Virus record (IMG/VR): IMGVR_UViG_3300026484_000515
Coordinates: 1-64,000 of that record
DNA length: 64,000 nt
From: a virus
Strand: one strand, 5' to 3'
Positions 17,447 through 25,325 of this stretch are shown piece by piece. A program made the position numbers and the translations under genes. Each line of letters opens with the position of its first letter. Positions within the stretch are counted from its first letter, which is position 1. Under the pieces are notes generated by a model. That model was not told where the DNA came from. It did no database searches and saw nothing but the letters and a program-made list of their open reading frames with translations.

Positions 17447-17924
17447 TTTAACAGCAATTCTACAGAAAGATTTTTATTATCCCATTGATAATGAAATTGT
17501 AATTTGTAAAGATCCATGTTGGTTTCCTGAAAGAGGAAATTTATATATCTGGGATGATGTAAAATATGAAGTGATACCGTATTTCAGGAAAAACGGAAAA
17601 TTATATGCTTCTTGTGGAAGTAATAGAGTATTCAGAAAAGGAAGTAAAATTTATTACTTACCTTCAGTAAATTTACTTGAATTTTTGAAGTTAAACAAAT
17701 TTTGTCAGATATTTTTCATCTTTTTTCAAACAATTCCCATGCCTGTTTGGGTTTTAGGAAAAATTAAAGAAAATTGTTGTATAACACTATTTTCAAAGGA
17801 CTTAAGATTACTGAAGCCAGAATCAATTAAATATGAAGAAGAAAAGCTAATCATAAAATTTGAAATACCAAGAAGTGGATATGCTGTTTTTGCTAATACA
17901 GGACAAATAAGAGTGGAGAGATAA
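17391..17924 (+). CDS. tail-fibre-like structural protein
   Basis: Up to 177 residues. The first 56 bases overlap the gp33-like gene. The real start may lie nearer 17436 (an ATT after ACAGGACG), because no good ribosome-binding site precedes ATG 17391. The C-terminal half (VWVLGKIKENC...PRSGYAVF) matches a small domain that recurs in the fibre proteins at 17930 and 58230, where the same strands end in SGYALL and AGKALVI. The N-terminal half contains GNLYIWDDVKYEVI. Inferred to be a host-recognition or adaptor protein of the tail. Confidence 0.55.
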   Translation: MILRERQTCLCLYRTIPHNLTAILQKDFYYPIDNEIVICKDPCWFPERGNLYIWDDVKYEVIPYFRKNGKLYASCGSNRVFRKGSKIYYLPSVNLLEFLKLNKFCQIFFIFFQTIPMPVWVLGKIKENCCITLFSKDLRLLKPESIKYEEEKLIIKFEIPRSGYAVFANTGQIRVER

Positions 17925-17929
17925 ATCAA

Positions 17930-19444
17930 ATGGAATGCAAATTTGATAGCAGATGCGGATTTTATCTATATGCTAATAATGCCAAATCAAAATTAGCAGA
18001 AGATTTATCATCAGATGATAATGTTTTGTATATAGATACAGTTGATTCACAATTGTTTCCGGATATAAAACCTGGAACAAAATATAATTTGTTGATAGTT
18101 AATCCAACAGATGAAACACAATATGAAATAGTAACAGCAGTTTCAAAAACAAGAAATGCTTTTACAATAGAAAGAGGGCAGGAAGGAACACTTCCTAAAT
18201 CTTTTCCTGCTGGTTCAAGAGTTGAATTAAGATTAACTTCTGAAATTCTTGAAAGTTTGAAAGTTGAAAACATTTATGATGTTTCTTATCTTCATGTTCA
18301 AGCAAAACCTGAAAAAATATGGTCTATTCCTCATAAGTTAAATTATTATCCAAACGTTTTAATCTTTGATGATAAATTCAACAGAATACTTGATGGTTTT
18401 AACATTTCTTATCCAGATGAAAATACTGTTGAAATTTTCTTTAATGAAGAGAAATCAGGTTATGCTTTGTTACTTTGCGACCCATTAAAAGTTTATGAAG
18501 AAATAGTTAAAGCTGAAAACATAGCAGATGAAATACAGAAACATAGATTATCTATAAATGAAGTTTTTTCTGAGTTGATAGAAGAGTTAATATCAAGATT
18601 GGTTAATTGTCAGATAAGAGATGCTGCTACATTACAGGGTTATGAACCAAGTGATTTTCTTAAAGTGGAAAATGGAAGAGTTGGAATAGATAGACCTATT
18701 GTTTTAGGTGATGGAAAACATAGATTGGCTGCTGTTTGGACAAGAGTTTTAATTGCAGATAGAGTAATTGGTTCTGTTGAATGTGCAGATAAATTGTGTC
18801 ATGATGTAACATTTGTTTTTAAAGGTGATACAGATGGAAATGTTTCAACGAATTTTGAAGATAGAGTAATAAATGTGAATTTAAAGGTTAAATCAGTTGA
18901 TGGACATATTCCATCTGTTACACCAAAACCTGGTGCAATTCCAGTAGCAGGTAATAATGGAAAGATTTCTTTAGATTGGTTAGATTTGCCACCTAAAGGA
19001 TTAATGTATTTTGCTTATGTTGATATTCCTGCTCAATCTTCTGGAAGTCCTGTAACATTTCATTTTGATTTTTCTGAATGGTATGAAGATTATTGCTCTA
19101 AGGTTAAGTATATAGAACCTAATGAATTTTTGGTTGTTCCTATTGCTACTTTTTCCATTTTCAGAGTTCCAAACCCACATCCCAAATATGAAAGTGGAAC
19201 TCCTTCTCTTGGTGATTATTACTATGTTGATTACAATTGTTCTGCTCCTGAATATATTGGAGGAACCAAATATAAATTCAAAATGAAGTTGGGTGCAACA
19301 GGAACATCTTCATCTGGAAAAACACATAGTTATTCAACAAAGGGGTATTGTGGTTTTAGAATTTACTTCTATGGTGGACCTATTGGCGTGCTTTATAAGT
19401 ATTATGGTGAATTGACAGAACATGATAATAGGATTGAGGTTTAA
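17930..19444 (+). CDS. tail fibre / adhesin protein
   Basis: A 504-residue protein built like a phage fibre. Residues about 20-105 form the common LYIDTVDSQLF...FTIERGQEGT...FPAGSRVEL domain found in many tail-fibre N-termini. Residues about 125-190 carry the IWSIPHKLNYYPNVLIFD...KSGYALL beta domain. Further on, VECADKLCHDVTFVFKGDTD-type repeats resemble the shaft segments of phage fibres. The C-terminal 130 residues are Gly/Tyr-rich and probably form the receptor-binding tip. It follows the related gene at 17391 by 5 bases. Confidence 0.78.
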   Translation: MECKFDSRCGFYLYANNAKSKLAEDLSSDDNVLYIDTVDSQLFPDIKPGTKYNLLIVNPTDETQYEIVTAVSKTRNAFTIERGQEGTLPKSFPAGSRVELRLTSEILESLKVENIYDVSYLHVQAKPEKIWSIPHKLNYYPNVLIFDDKFNRILDGFNISYPDENTVEIFFNEEKSGYALLLCDPLKVYEEIVKAENIADEIQKHRLSINEVFSELIEELISRLVNCQIRDAATLQGYEPSDFLKVENGRVGIDRPIVLGDGKHRLAAVWTRVLIADRVIGSVECADKLCHDVTFVFKGDTDGNVSTNFEDRVINVNLKVKSVDGHIPSVTPKPGAIPVAGNNGKISLDWLDLPPKGLMYFAYVDIPAQSSGSPVTFHFDFSEWYEDYCSKVKYIEPNEFLVVPIATFSIFRVPNPHPKYESGTPSLGDYYYVDYNCSAPEYIGGTKYKFKMKLGATGTSSSGKTHSYSTKGYCGFRIYFYGGPIGVLYKYYGELTEHDNRIEV

Positions 19445-19447
19445 AGA

Positions 19448-19996
19448 ATGATTGCATTTTTTGTTGACCCTGTATATTATATGATTGAAGGATTCATTCA
19501 AATAGGAAAAGTGAATAATTTAAGGAGTTTAACGGTAGAAGCACCTGTATCTTCAATAACAGGAAAACCTTGCAAAATAATAACAATGGAAGAAAAGGAT
19601 GTTCCATTTAATTACACAGTTTTATATGAAGTAGAAAAATATCTTTTATATCCCACAAAAAGATTTTATAGGAGACCTTATTTTAAAATAAAGGTTTTTG
19701 AAAACAATGAAGAAGTAAATCCGATGTTTCTTGAAGTTGAAAAGGAATATACAGTTGAAGTATCTTTGGAAAATCCGGATGGAATTTATTGGGGTGATAC
19801 AATTAAAACTGTAAAAATAAAGGATAGAACAGGATTTCTTAAAGAATTTAGAAAGTCAAAAGCGGTAGATTTGGATAGGAAAAAGAAGTTTAGGTTTAAG
19901 ATTTCTTCTAAATTTCCAGGAGTTTTTAAATTAAGAGTAAAGGACTTGAATTTTCTTGCTTATGTGTCTATATTAGAAGGTAAGTTTGTTCCATAA
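19448..19996 (+). CDS. hypothetical beta-rich protein, probable fibre accessory
   Basis: A 182-residue protein that starts 3 bases after the fibre stop codon. It has Ig-like strand patterns (EKEYTVEVSLENPDGIYW and FPGVFKLRVKDLNFLAYV). No recognised family. Gene position suggests a fibre-associated or structural role. Confidence 0.65.
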   Translation: MIAFFVDPVYYMIEGFIQIGKVNNLRSLTVEAPVSSITGKPCKIITMEEKDVPFNYTVLYEVEKYLLYPTKRFYRRPYFKIKVFENNEEVNPMFLEVEKEYTVEVSLENPDGIYWGDTIKTVKIKDRTGFLKEFRKSKAVDLDRKKKFRFKISSKFPGVFKLRVKDLNFLAYVSILEGKFVP

Positions 19997-20019
19997 CAAA
20001 AAGGCGGAGAAATGAAGCA

Positions 20020-21039
20020 ATGAAATTTGAAATTCCATTTAAGTTTTCAGAAAAATATCTTGAATTTGTAAATTCTAATGTAGAAAAAATATATTCTGTT
20101 TATTTTCCAGTCTTTTCTTTATTTCCTTTAACTGCAAGAATAGCATTTTACGAACAAAATGTGGATTTGTTAAAGAAAATTGATTTAAGAATCAAAAGGA
20201 AACTGCTTTTAAATGGAAAATTTATTCCTGAAAATTATTATTCTTCTTCTTTTCTAAAGAAGTTAAGAAGATTTATGAAGAAAAATGACATCTATTGTTG
20301 TGTAGTTGCGGATGGATATTTCGCAAAATTTTTAAATGATAATAAGATACCTATTCAATTATCTGTCAATTTTGGAATTTCTTCGCTAAAAGAGTTTAAA
20401 CACTATGAAATTTATTTTAGAGGACTTGTAAAAGATGTTTGTTTTGATAGGAAAATGAATCTTACAATGGAAATAAATGATGAAATCCAGAAAGCATTAG
20501 AGGAAGGTATAACTCCGATACTTGTTGCAAATGAAGGGTGTTTATATAATTGTCTTTTTAAAGATAGTCATGATTTCATAATTTCTTTGTTTAATAGACA
20601 ATTTGTTGACCATAGAGTTTTAGTTTCTTTTGATTTTAAAAAACTTTCTCAGAATCATTGTAATTATTCATGTATAAATGTATATTCTAAAAGACCATGG
20701 CTGATGATGACTTCACCTTTTATAAGACCTGAAGATTTGAAAAGTTATCCTGAAGGAGTAGTATTTAAAATAGCAAAAAGAGAATCAAATGAAGATGAAC
20801 TTATTGAAATTATTAAGTCTTATTTTAATGGAGAATATACTGGAAACTTAATAACTTTAATGGATACAACTTCTTTTCTAAATGAAAGGTATTGGGTTTT
20901 TAATGAGATAATCACTAAGAAATTTCCTGATTTTCACTTAGTAAGAAGAAAGTGCAATAAGTATTGTTTAAAATGCCCATACTGTAGAGAAGTATTTAGA
21001 AGGGCAAGCCAAAAACTAAAAGGAGGTTATAAAAGATGA
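20020..21039 (+). CDS. peptidase-U32-like (COG0826) Fe-S TIM-barrel protein
   Basis: A 339-residue protein. The N-terminus MKFEIPFKFSEKYLEFV matches the start of U32-like proteins. The middle has a VANEGCLYNC motif (family: NNxCLYxCP). The later part has FIRPEDLKSYPEGVVFKIAKR and YTGNLITLMD, strong signatures of the group (RPE-L-YY--FKI--R and Y-GNL). The C-terminus adds a cysteine cluster (CNKYCLKCPYC). Related UbiU/UbiV/TrhP proteins hold [4Fe-4S] clusters and act in hydroxylation of quinones or tRNA, not proteolysis. The role in a phage is unknown. SD GGCGGAG lies at 20003-20009. It overlaps the next gene by 4 bases. Confidence 0.65.
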   Translation: MKFEIPFKFSEKYLEFVNSNVEKIYSVYFPVFSLFPLTARIAFYEQNVDLLKKIDLRIKRKLLLNGKFIPENYYSSSFLKKLRRFMKKNDIYCCVVADGYFAKFLNDNKIPIQLSVNFGISSLKEFKHYEIYFRGLVKDVCFDRKMNLTMEINDEIQKALEEGITPILVANEGCLYNCLFKDSHDFIISLFNRQFVDHRVLVSFDFKKLSQNHCNYSCINVYSKRPWLMMTSPFIRPEDLKSYPEGVVFKIAKRESNEDELIEIIKSYFNGEYTGNLITLMDTTSFLNERYWVFNEIITKKFPDFHLVRRKCNKYCLKCPYCREVFRRASQKLKGGYKR

Positions 21040-21401
21040 AAAAATGGAGAAATGTTGAAAAATTTTTACTTACTGTTTCCTTGAAAGGTTCTGAAGTAGG
21101 TGAATTTCAGAAAGTTTATGGAATAATGAAATTAGTTGCTGAAAATCCAAATCATGCAACAGAATTGATTTCAAATGATATTGATACTCTTGAAATGATT
21201 TATGAAAAATTTATGGAATTTTTCAGAAGAGCAGAAGTAGGTGTTTCTGAAATAGGAGACTACATTACTTGTGAGAAATATCTTGAAGAATTGGTTGAAT
21301 CTGTAAAAGATATGATAATAGAAAAAACGAGAGAAAAGGAGGTGAAAGATGAAGTGCATAACATGTCAGAATCCAGTAGTAAAGGAGAGGGAGGAGAATA
21401 G
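21036..21401 (+). CDS. hypothetical helical protein
   Basis: A 121-residue helical protein with ATGA overlap to the U32-like gene and an AGGAGG site. Its last 53 bases overlap the following zinc-ribbon gene, giving a low-complexity C-terminus (SESSSKGEGGE). Function unknown. Confidence 0.68.
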   Translation: MKKWRNVEKFLLTVSLKGSEVGEFQKVYGIMKLVAENPNHATELISNDIDTLEMIYEKFMEFFRRAEVGVSEIGDYITCEKYLEELVESVKDMIIEKTREKEVKDEVHNMSESSSKGEGGE

Positions 21402-21546
21402 ACTCTTTGTTAAATGTGATAAATGTGGAAAAGTAGCTTTAGTGGAATTGAATTCCTGGGAATTAAAGAATCTCAATAAAATTGAATATGTTGATTTAGA
21501 TTTTGCAAAGTTAGTTTATAAAAAACCTAAAAGTTTGGGGAGATAG
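21349..21546 (+). CDS. small zinc-ribbon protein
   Basis: A 65-residue protein with two Cys pairs (CITC near residue 3 and CDKC near residue 23) forming a zinc ribbon. The ATG follows AGGAGGTG. It is followed directly by a second zinc-ribbon gene. No function can be assigned beyond metal binding. Confidence 0.72.
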   Translation: MKCITCQNPVVKEREENRLFVKCDKCGKVALVELNSWELKNLNKIEYVDLDFAKLVYKKPKSLGR

Positions 21547-21753
21547 ATGAAGTGTTTAAGATGTGATGAGAAACTTTTATACAGTAAGGTGGTAAATCCA
21601 TTGTATGGAGTTGATGATTATCTGTATGAGTTGAAATGTCCAAAATGTAAAAATATTTGTTATCTTCCTGTTACAGATGCTTATGAAAATTACCTTGAAA
21701 ATGAAACAGTCTATCTTGACATGGATTCTGGAATAATATATTTTGAAACCTGA
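21547..21753 (+). CDS. small zinc-ribbon protein
   Basis: A 68-residue protein with CLRC near the start and CPKC near residue 35, a four-Cys zinc ribbon. It begins one base after the previous stop codon and overlaps the next gene (TGATG). It may be a distant duplicate of its left neighbour, as both end in a short acidic/aromatic tail. Confidence 0.72.
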   Translation: MKCLRCDEKLLYSKVVNPLYGVDDYLYELKCPKCKNICYLPVTDAYENYLENETVYLDMDSGIIYFET

Positions 21754-22175
21754 TGGAAGCGAAAATAAGGAATATAGTCAAAAGAAATAAACATTTATTT
21801 TTGAATGAAGAACTTTATAAACTTTGCTGTAATTCAGGAGTTAATGAAGAAAAATTTAAGGAAATCTCAGAAAGTTTTGATGAAATCCTTTTGAAAAACC
21901 CTCTCATTTATGCATATTGTTTTGGATTCTCTTTAAATCCTGAAAAAGAAAATGATAAAACAGAAGATGTAAACTGGAATTCTACATTATCTTTAGAAGA
22001 TTTTAAACAGTTTATTGAAGAGTATTTTTCTGAAGATGACTTTTTTGGAATAATAAATTACTTGACACCAGAAGAGGAAAGAATCAGATTTCTCAAAGAA
22101 GGTCAAATTTACTTAGAGGAAGCTATTACATTGATGGTAAAATTAGGTTTTTTAGATGGACATTATGAAATTTAA
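21753..22175 (+). CDS. hypothetical protein, paralogue of the next gene
   Basis: A 140-residue acidic helical protein. Its second half (LEDFKQFIEEYFSEDDFF...EEAITLMVKLGFL) parallels the same region of the 167-residue protein at 22197 (LEEIKQIVDNFF...DEVVALFFKFGLL), suggesting an old tandem duplication. Function unknown. The two lie immediately upstream of uvsX. Confidence 0.7.
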   Translation: MEAKIRNIVKRNKHLFLNEELYKLCCNSGVNEEKFKEISESFDEILLKNPLIYAYCFGFSLNPEKENDKTEDVNWNSTLSLEDFKQFIEEYFSEDDFFGIINYLTPEEERIRFLKEGQIYLEEAITLMVKLGFLDGHYEI

Positions 22176-22196
22176 AAAAAAAAGGAGGAATAAAAG

Positions 22197-22700
22197 ATGT
22201 TGTCTAATGAAATGTTAACCACAGTTTACAAAAGTGTTGTTAGAGGTCAAAATGTAATCTTTGACAAACATAAATTTGAAGACAGATTCTTGAGAAGGTT
22301 GTTTGAAACGATAAACAAAGCAGAAGTGGAAAAATGTTTTGAAAAATTTGGAATTGATGAGGAATCTGTTAAGAATGTTTTTATAGCTTCATTTGTTATT
22401 GGTTATCTTGTAGGATTTCCTCAAGCGGATAATAAAACAGCAGAGATAAGGAATGAAGAAATAGAAATCTTTTCAAATGATGAATATACACTTGAAGAAA
22501 TTAAACAGATAGTGGATAATTTCTTTGTTTTTGATAAAGATGAAGAAAAATCAGTATTTGATGAAATGTTTGTTTATGTTTTGCCAAAGGATAAAAGTAA
22601 ATTTACTTTTGATGAAGTTGTAGCTTTGTTTTTTAAGTTTGGATTGTTGACGAGAATATTGTCTGAAAAAATGGTAAAATTGGAGGTGAATGAAGAATGA
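22197..22700 (+). CDS. hypothetical protein, paralogue of the preceding gene
   Basis: A 167-residue acidic helical protein preceded by AGGAGG. The C-terminal half resembles that of the 140-residue protein before it. It overlaps uvsX by 4 bases (ATGA), so the two are translationally coupled. A recombination accessory role is possible but only by position. Confidence 0.72.
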   Translation: MLSNEMLTTVYKSVVRGQNVIFDKHKFEDRFLRRLFETINKAEVEKCFEKFGIDEESVKNVFIASFVIGYLVGFPQADNKTAEIRNEEIEIFSNDEYTLEEIKQIVDNFFVFDKDEEKSVFDEMFVYVLPKDKSKFTFDEVVALFFKFGLLTRILSEKMVKLEVNEE

Positions 22701-23734
22701 GTTTAATGAAAGTTTTAGAGAAATTAGATGTAAATGTGATAACGAAAGAAAATGAAGCGAAATTTAAAACAAAAGAGTGGATAGATACAGGAAATTATGT
22801 TTTAAATGCTATTATATCAGGAGACCCATTTAAAGGAATTCCAAATAACAGGATAATTCAATTCGCTGGAATAGCATCAACAGGAAAATCCTTTCTTGTT
22901 CAGGAAATAGCAATAAATGCACAAAAACAGGGATATACTGTAATATATTTTGATTCTGAAGGTGCTTATGATTTTGAATCTCTTGTAAAAAGAGGATTTG
23001 ATGAAGAAAAATTAATTTATATTCCTGTTGGAACTGTTGAAGAGTTAAGAAAAGTAATGGTGAATATTGTAAAAGAGGTTTCTGAAGATGAAAAGGTTTT
23101 GTTATTGGTAGATTCTCTTGGTAATCTTGCAACAGAAAAAGAAGTTGAAGATGCTTTATCTGGAAAAGAAAAAGAAGATATGACCAGAGCAAGGAGATTG
23201 AAATCTTTATTCAGGTTAGTAGCTACTGATGCAGCTATAAAAGGAATTCCCATCTTACTTGTAAATCATGTTTATACATCAATTAATTCTTTTATACCAC
23301 AGAACATAACTTCTGGTGGTTCAGGGCAATTGTATAATTCATCTGTAATTCTTGAATTGACAAAAGCTAAAGATAAAGAGTCATCAGGTAAACAAATAGG
23401 AGTTATAATAACTGCTAAAATTCTTAAATCCAGATTTGTAAAAGAAGGTGTAAAAGCAAAATTAACAATCAATTTTAAAAAAGGATTGAACAGGTATTCA
23501 GGAATTTTGGATGTAGCATTAGAAGCAGGGTTGATACAAAAGAGTGGAAGGAGTATAATATCACCTAATGGTGAAAAGGTATCTAAGCAAAAACTAACGA
23601 AAGAATTCTTTGAGCAATTCTTAAAGGATTATCTGTATGAGTATTTTGAAAATGAATGGAAATTGAAGGTTGAAAGAGATGAAAATCTTGTTACTGAAGA
23701 GGTAGAGGATGGAGAAGCAGAAGAAGTGCAGTAA
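22697..23734 (+). CDS. uvsX: UvsX-like RecA-family recombinase
   Basis: A 345-residue RecA-fold strand-exchange protein. Walker A is GIASTGKS (58-65). YFDSEGAYD follows on the second strand. Walker B is VLLLVDSLG. The L2-type region contains NITSGGSGQLYNSS. The acidic C-terminus (EEVEDGEAEEVQ) resembles that of T4 UvsX, which binds gp32/UvsY surfaces. It catalyses strand invasion for recombination-dependent replication and repair. Confidence 0.93.
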   Translation: MSLMKVLEKLDVNVITKENEAKFKTKEWIDTGNYVLNAIISGDPFKGIPNNRIIQFAGIASTGKSFLVQEIAINAQKQGYTVIYFDSEGAYDFESLVKRGFDEEKLIYIPVGTVEELRKVMVNIVKEVSEDEKVLLLVDSLGNLATEKEVEDALSGKEKEDMTRARRLKSLFRLVATDAAIKGIPILLVNHVYTSINSFIPQNITSGGSGQLYNSSVILELTKAKDKESSGKQIGVIITAKILKSRFVKEGVKAKLTINFKKGLNRYSGILDVALEAGLIQKSGRSIISPNGEKVSKQKLTKEFFEQFLKDYLYEYFENEWKLKVERDENLVTEEVEDGEAEEVQ

Positions 23735-23867
23735 ATGTAATAGTGAAATGCTGAGAATGATAATTTCAACGAAAGATCCTGAGATAAAAGAAGTATGGGA
23801 ATGTCCAAACTGTGGGTTAAGAGAAGCTATAATTGAAGATAAAAAGAAAAAATTGTTGAAAGGATAA
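23709..23867 (+). CDS. small zinc-ribbon protein (52 residues)
   Basis: A short gene overlapping the 3' end of uvsX. It encodes MEKQKKCSKC then ECPNCG, four cysteines spaced as a zinc ribbon, ending in a Lys-rich tail. The overlap suggests translational coupling to uvsX. Another of the many small metal-binding proteins of this genome; function unknown. Confidence 0.6.
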   Translation: MEKQKKCSKCNSEMLRMIISTKDPEIKEVWECPNCGLREAIIEDKKKKLLKG

Positions 23868-23887
23868 AAAAAAAAGGGAGGGAAGAA

Positions 23888-24895
23888 ATGAGAGAAATGA
23901 TTGAACTATCAATTTTTGTTTTGGTTTTGTTTGCAATTATTCCTATACTTGCAAAATATGCAATGCCTGTCTTTTCCTCAATTTTGAAGTATATCAAAAA
24001 AGGAAAACTCGGATTGATATGGACTTCCATGGCACTTGGTTTCTTGCCTGTTCATGAAAGAATTTATGCTACTTCCGGAGTATTGAAATCCATGATTGAT
24101 GGACACATATTTGAATTTGAAACTGAGGAAGAAAAAAGAAATGCAGGAATTCTTATGTATATCTGGACTCATCATTTTTATCTTTGGTCTTTAATGGAAA
24201 AAACAATCTTAATTCCTATGACTTATTTTGGTTTATCTTATTATCACATGTTGAAAATTAACATATTGCCTTTAATAGGATACTTAATAGTTGGTCTTAT
24301 AGCTTCTGTGTTGCTAATACCAAACGAGGTTGAAATAAACGTAAAACCAGAAGAAATTCCTCTTGAAAAGAAGAAAAATGGATTTATTATGTATGGTTTG
24401 TTAGCACTTACACTAATTGCCATGATAAAATATGGGTTCCTTGCGTTTATAATAGGTGGTCTTTTGATTTTCCTTATGTTTATAGATGATTTTGATTATA
24501 GAGAAGTTAGATGGAAACACGCTTTAATGTTGCTCTTGATAGTCTGGATAGGTTTCTTTATAAGAACTCAAATAGATGTTCAGCAGGTAGCAAAATCCAT
24601 TCAGACTTCATTGCCTGTTGCTTTGTTGCTTGCATTTTGTATAGCATTTATACTTGGTTCATCTTCAAGGTATTCACTTGTTGCCGTAATTCTTACAAGT
24701 GTATATGGTTTAAAAACTTTGCCTTTGTTCTTGACTTTTGAATTTCTTGGGTATTTAATATCTCCGTTCCATCAATGCACATTGGTTCCTCAGTTTTTGT
24801 TTGGGTGTGATAGGAAAAAGTTTTACATTACAGCATCAGCTTTGGGTATAGCATCTGTAATAGGAGGAATACTTACTTACCTTTTTGTAGTTTAA
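23888..24895 (+). CDS. DUF401 (COG1906)-like integral membrane protein
   Basis: A 335-residue protein with about ten predicted membrane segments (for example SIFVLVLFAIIPILAKYA, ILPLIGYLIVGLIASVLL and VALLLAFCIAFIL). The segment YLISPFHQCTLVPQFLF resembles the conserved LSP-H-C motif of DUF401 permease-like proteins. It would sit in the host inner membrane. The transported substrate is unknown. A GGGAGGG site precedes the ATG. It is out of place between uvsX and the replicative helicase, so it is likely a captured host gene. Confidence 0.6.
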   Translation: MREMIELSIFVLVLFAIIPILAKYAMPVFSSILKYIKKGKLGLIWTSMALGFLPVHERIYATSGVLKSMIDGHIFEFETEEEKRNAGILMYIWTHHFYLWSLMEKTILIPMTYFGLSYYHMLKINILPLIGYLIVGLIASVLLIPNEVEINVKPEEIPLEKKKNGFIMYGLLALTLIAMIKYGFLAFIIGGLLIFLMFIDDFDYREVRWKHALMLLLIVWIGFFIRTQIDVQQVAKSIQTSLPVALLLAFCIAFILGSSSRYSLVAVILTSVYGLKTLPLFLTFEFLGYLISPFHQCTLVPQFLFGCDRKKFYITASALGIASVIGGILTYLFVV

Positions 24896-24920
24896 CAAAA
24901 ATCTGAATCGGAGGTGTAAA

Positions 24921-25325
24921 ATGAAAGATTTAGTAATGGATTTTATAAGAGAAAATAAGAATGACTTCATTGAAGAAATAACAGAAAGATGGAAAGAAAA
25001 TGACTTTTATCTTGATTGGGATTTAATTAGATTTGAATTTGAGAATTATGGAAGTTGTCAGGTCAGATATTTTAAAATAGAAGATTTTGAGGTGGATGAT
25101 TTCATTTCCTGGATATGGATAGTTTTTCCGTGGTTGAAAGAAGATGAAATAAAAGAGACCCTTATTGAAATTGAGGAAGAGAATCCGGAATTAGGTTTCT
25201 TCTCTATTGTTTCAGAATTGATAGAAAGATTAAATGTTGAATTGATTAAAATATTGACAGAAGAATTGGGAACTTCTAAATTTTCCTTTAAAGGAAATAC
25301 TATTATCTTTGAGAAAGAGGTTTAA
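24921..25325 (+). CDS. hypothetical acidic protein
   Basis: A 134-residue, Trp- and Glu-rich protein behind GGAGGTG. It is immediately upstream of the helicase gene (stop and start codons abut). No family recognised. Position would fit a helicase accessory, but nothing in the sequence proves it. Confidence 0.7.
   Translation: MKDLVMDFIRENKNDFIEEITERWKENDFYLDWDLIRFEFENYGSCQVRYFKIEDFEVDDFISWIWIVFPWLKEDEIKETLIEIEEENPELGFFSIVSELIERLNVELIKILTEELGTSKFSFKGNTIIFEKEV

Noticed and set aside
20020-21039. Radical SAM enzyme
   Set aside because: There is no CxxxCxxC motif at the usual site; the RPED/FKI/GNL motifs fit the U32-like group better.
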